A stretch of DNA of 7,430 nucleotides from an uncultured Chlorobiaceae bacterium. Lineage in GTDB: Bacteria > Bacteroidota > Chlorobiia > Chlorobiales > Chlorobiaceae. Where the stretch lies: the NCBI GenBank assembly GCA_903904495.1, contig CAIVCU010000247.1, positions 1 through 7,430 on the forward strand. The letters run 5' to 3'. The notes beneath the pieces are model-generated. The model made no database searches and was not told the DNA's origin. It worked only from the letters and a program-made list of their open reading frames with translations. Position 1 is the first letter of the stretch; the number at the start of each line of letters is the position of its first letter. Shown here piece by piece: positions 5,657 to 7,430 of the stretch. The position numbers and the translations under genes are program-made.

Positions 5657-5659
5657 AAT

Positions 5660-5728
5660 CGATAACGCTTGAACCCTGCTGCCTGGTTTGAACGTATAAC
5701 CAGATACCGGGAAATGCCGTCGTTATCG
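5660..5728. repeat. Inverted repeats around the expected start of the exported protein
   Basis: CGATAACG (5660-5667) and CGTTATCG (5721-5728) are perfect inverted copies. Between them CTGGTT (5683-5688) and AACCAG (5698-5703) form a 6-bp stem with a 9-nt loop. Together they could fold the leader of the start-less frame into a long hairpin covering its expected start. Confidence 0.4.
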
Positions 5729-5952
5729 TATCACTTGCTATCTCTGGAATCTTTGGTGGCGTTTCTTTCGCTGCTGACAAGGCTGCAGCAAAAGAAACAA
5801 AGGCTCCTGCTGCTGCTGCTGCACCAGCAGCAACACCTGCTCCTGAAGCAAAGGCTGAGGCTAAAGCAGAAGTAAAAGCTGAGAAGAAAGCAACCAAGAA
5901 GAAAGCTGCCAAGAAAACAGAAGCTAAGGTTGAAGCACCTGCAGCTAAGTAA
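5692..5952 (+). pseudogene. Alanine/lysine-rich exported protein whose frame lacks a normal start codon
   Basis: Reading backward from the TAA at 5950, the frame stays open to a TGA at 5689 and encodes an unmistakable small exported protein. From 5713 it reads NAVVIVSLAISGIFGGVSFA, a signal-peptide core with a cleavage site near FAA-D. A mature part of about 58 residues, made almost wholly of A, K, E, P and T, follows (ADKAAAKETKAPAAAAAP... to VEAPAAK). Codon use is even and biased to GCT, GCA, AAG and AAA, as in expressed genes. There is no ATG, GTG or TTG in this frame, and the basic N-terminus of a signal peptide is missing. An ATG at 5714 lies in another frame; one extra base directly after it (ATG-GCC instead of ATG-CC) would restore M-A-V-V-I-V-S-L. 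The reading is therefore either a small deletion (mutation or sequencing error) or a non-standard start such as ATA at 5704. Without the defect, the protein would be a basic, disordered periplasmic or surface protein. Confidence 0.65.
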
Positions 5953-6046
5953 GCTTTTCACTTCAGAAGAGTGCTGTTGATGGCTCCTGATGCAAATGAT
6001 GATGAGTAGATGAATAAATAGTGATCAGCCATCGGTATTGTGCATT

Positions 6047-6079
6047 AAAAAAGCCCCTTCGTAAGTCGGGGCTTTTTTT
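6047..6079 (+). terminator. Strong rho-independent terminator after the exported protein gene
   Basis: AAAAAAGCCCC (6047-6057) and GGGGCTTTTTT (6068-6078) form an 11-bp stem with a 10-nt loop, and the run of seven T ends at 6079. The A-run on the left side makes it work in both directions in principle. Its position 95 nt after the TAA at 5950-5952 supports real transcription of that frame. Confidence 0.9.
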
Positions 6080-6151
6080 GTATACGGACTTTCATGTTTT
6101 AATGGCTCCACCGGGAAATACTTCACCTTATCGACGTAATACAATCCCCAT

Positions 6152-6224
6152 TAATGGTGTACTTGCTAGAAATTGAAGAAAAAAACAATGTTTTTTCAAA
6201 ATAATTCGCATTATTACACCATTA
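6152..6224. repeat. Nested inverted repeats in the leader of the right-hand regulator
   Basis: The outer pair is TAATGGTGTA (6152-6161) with TACACCATTA (6215-6224), a perfect 10-bp match. Inside lie two more hairpins: AAAAAAC-AAT-GTTTTTT (6180-6196) and AATAAT-TCGC-ATTATT (6200-6215). A further pair, ACGTAAT (6134-6140) and ATTACGT (6221-6227), overlaps the outer arms, and CCATTAATGG (6148-6157) is a perfect palindrome. The region could fold as a multi-branched leader RNA or hold several binding sites. Confidence 0.6.
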
Positions 6225-6273
6225 CGTATGTTACATCGAGACGTAGTCAGCAATAAACTCACTTCCATCAGTA

Positions 6274-7430
6274 ATGGCAATCACCCAACAGCACAACTTA
6301 ACGGTAATTGAAAAGAGCCACTGGAAAAGTTATCATCATGATGCAGGATACACAAAGTGGGCCCGGCTGCTCGATGGAGAGATCGTTCATACATGGGCTG
6401 AAGCAGATCGTGATATAGTGCTGGACTTCATGGACGTTGATCTCCTGAAGATTGTGCTCAACGAATCCGGTCTTGACAGTAAGCAGTTTCATGTCATATT
6501 TGATCTCAACCACGTTACTGATATTTCCTACACCTACAAAAAAGCGATTACTGAACTTTTGTTTCACTGGCAGCCGTTCCTTGGTGTGGTATGCTTTTTC
6601 AATGTCTGCCCTTCCATGTCCATCATCGTTCAATCTTTTTCTGCAGTTGCACCTGAGAATTTTTGTATCCTCCAGACCGAAACATATCAGGATGCGTTGA
6701 AAAATGTAATGGCATTCAAAGCCAAAGAGCCTTTTTCAGAGGACTCTGAAATCCATGGTCTTATTCAAATACCAGAGATAAAACGTAACTTTCTTGGAGC
6801 GTTGGCAAGGATGTCTTGGCTTAACATGCTGGACGATCCCATCTCCATAGAGTCACCTGACAGTCAGCACTATCCTTTTTTTCAGGCTATCGAAGCTTTT
6901 CGCTCTGATCTTAAGGCAAAAGACCTTGAAAAAGAAATTGAAATAAAACAGCTTAAAAGCGATTTTAAAACCAGAATAACTCAAACAATTATAAAAATGA
7001 ATGCTCAAACAGAAGTTGGCAAAAAGTCTATCCATGATCTTGAGGCGCAGGTGTCAACACTTAAATCAAGGGTTGCCGCACAGGATATGGAGCTGACAAG
7101 AGTCGCTACTGCGATTTCAGAAAAAACAAATGCATTGAGGAATCTTCTTGACCAGATACACGCCCTTGACATTGATACCAATGTTAAAAGAAAGATGACT
7201 GATGACTGTCTGAAACTTTTAGAAACGGAAACAATAGAAAAGCGTTTGAACATTGAACTGACAGAAACTGATTCTCACTTTTTGTCAAAACTCCAGAAAA
7301 AGCATCCCAACCTGAACCAGCGTGAATTGAGAATAAGCCTGCTTGTCAAGCTTAATTATGATACCGTAGAAATTGCCCATTCTGTCGGTATCTCAACAAG
7401 AGGTATGGAAAGCATACGCTACCGGATGCA
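6274..7430 (+). CDS. Regulator with N-terminal alpha/beta domain, coiled coil and LuxR-type HTH; 3' end outside the window
   Basis: The frame is open from the ATG at 6274 (in-frame TAG at 6244) to the right edge, 385 residues so far. Residues about 10-150 form an alpha/beta domain whose centre, FHVIFDLNHVTDIS (72-84), has the strand-loop look of a STAS domain (compare IIDFSDVKAIDTT in the protein at 4385). Conserved-looking tryptophans and LGVVCFFNV (102-111) follow. Residues about 208-300 are a charged coiled coil (DLEKEIEIKQLKSDF, then IHDLEAQVSTLKSRVAAQDMELTRV). From about 333, DSHFLSKLQKKHPNLNQRELRISLLVKLNYDTVEIAHSVGISTRGMESIRYRM is the LuxR-type helix-turn-helix typical of Bacteroidota regulators, which usually ends some ten residues later in R-K-K-L. 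The protein probably dimerises through the coil and controls transcription in response to an input at the N-terminus. The start has no Shine-Dalgarno but is the only good one before M53. No membrane segment is present. Confidence 0.85.
   Translation, partial: MAITQQHNLTVIEKSHWKSYHHDAGYTKWARLLDGEIVHTWAEADRDIVLDFMDVDLLKIVLNESGLDSKQFHVIFDLNHVTDISYTYKKAITELLFHWQPFLGVVCFFNVCPSMSIIVQSFSAVAPENFCILQTETYQDALKNVMAFKAKEPFSEDSEIHGLIQIPEIKRNFLGALARMSWLNMLDDPISIESPDSQHYPFFQAIEAFRSDLKAKDLEKEIEIKQLKSDFKTRITQTIIKMNAQTEVGKKSIHDLEAQVSTLKSRVAAQDMELTRVATAISEKTNALRNLLDQIHALDIDTNVKRKMTDDCLKLLETETIEKRLNIELTETDSHFLSKLQKKHPNLNQRELRISLLVKLNYDTVEIAHSVGISTRGMESIRYRM

Larger units (their letters stand above)
5953..6273. 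other. Intergenic region before the right-hand regulator (321 bp)
   Basis: The left 94 bp hold nothing I can name. The terminator at 6047-6079 follows, and then about 190 bp rich in inverted repeats and TAATGG words in front of the regulator at 6274. I found no convincing promoter boxes there; TTGCTA (6163-6168) with CAATGT 17 bp downstream is poor. Confidence 0.5.

Noticed and set aside
5807..5820. CTG triplet run as a phase-variable microsatellite
   Set aside because: Only about five units, in a frame where gain or loss keeps the reading frame; it just reflects alanine codons.
5669..5875. Plus-strand frame from TTG 5669 (ATG at 5714) with poly-leucine and poly-glutamine
   Set aside because: It is the shifted reading of the GCT/GCA repeat; it ends inside the A/K-rich region, while the other frame gives a coherent exported protein.
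5586..5961. Minus-strand open frames of 108 and 76 codons rich in alanine, serine, cysteine and phenylalanine
   Set aside because: They are the complement of the GC-biased alanine/lysine codons of the exported protein; no ribosome binding site, and the strong terminator and signal peptide support the plus strand.
6298..7253. Several open frames of 60-111 codons on both strands
   Set aside because: All lie within the long regulator frame starting at 6274, which has clear coiled-coil and HTH sequence.

Overview
The window looks like chromosomal DNA of a green sulfur bacterium (Chlorobiaceae) or a close relative in the Bacteroidota/Chlorobiota lineage. This is inferred from protein styles, not from a search: a short TatA with an FGPSKLPEL hinge, a tyrosine recombinase of the Bacteroidota type, a C-terminal DNA-binding domain of the kind Bacteroidota regulators carry, and a small exported alanine/lysine-rich protein. 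There is no rRNA, tRNA or CRISPR array, and no complete mobile element.

Left part (1-1466) is accessory DNA: the C-terminal end of one tyrosine recombinase running in from the left, facing a complete and unrelated tyrosine recombinase of 392 residues on the minus strand, only 37 bp apart. The second gene is visibly AT-rich and has its own candidate promoter bracketed by an 8-bp inverted repeat.

Middle part (1733-4075) is ordinary chromosomal gene content: a secreted protein of unknown function (minus), then a DedA/VTT membrane protein and a ParB/sulfiredoxin-fold-like protein that probably form an operon ending in a large-loop terminator, then a monocistronic tatA. From 4230 to 5008 lies a minus-strand STAS-domain protein with a long charged tail and a good terminator.

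Right part (5073-7430): a tryptophan-rich soluble protein of unknown family; an uncalled alanine/lysine-rich exported protein (about 79 codons) whose reading frame has no ATG, GTG or TTG start; a strong terminator; and the first 385 residues of a regulator that runs off the right edge. That regulator has an N-terminal alpha/beta domain that may be STAS-like, a coiled coil and a LuxR-type helix-turn-helix. Its upstream region is unusually rich in nested inverted repeats and in copies of TAATGG.

No clearly new multi-gene system is visible. The points most worth a second look are the start-less exported protein (5692-5952), the architecture of the regulator at 6274 with its repeat-rich leader, and the paired recombinases at the left edge.
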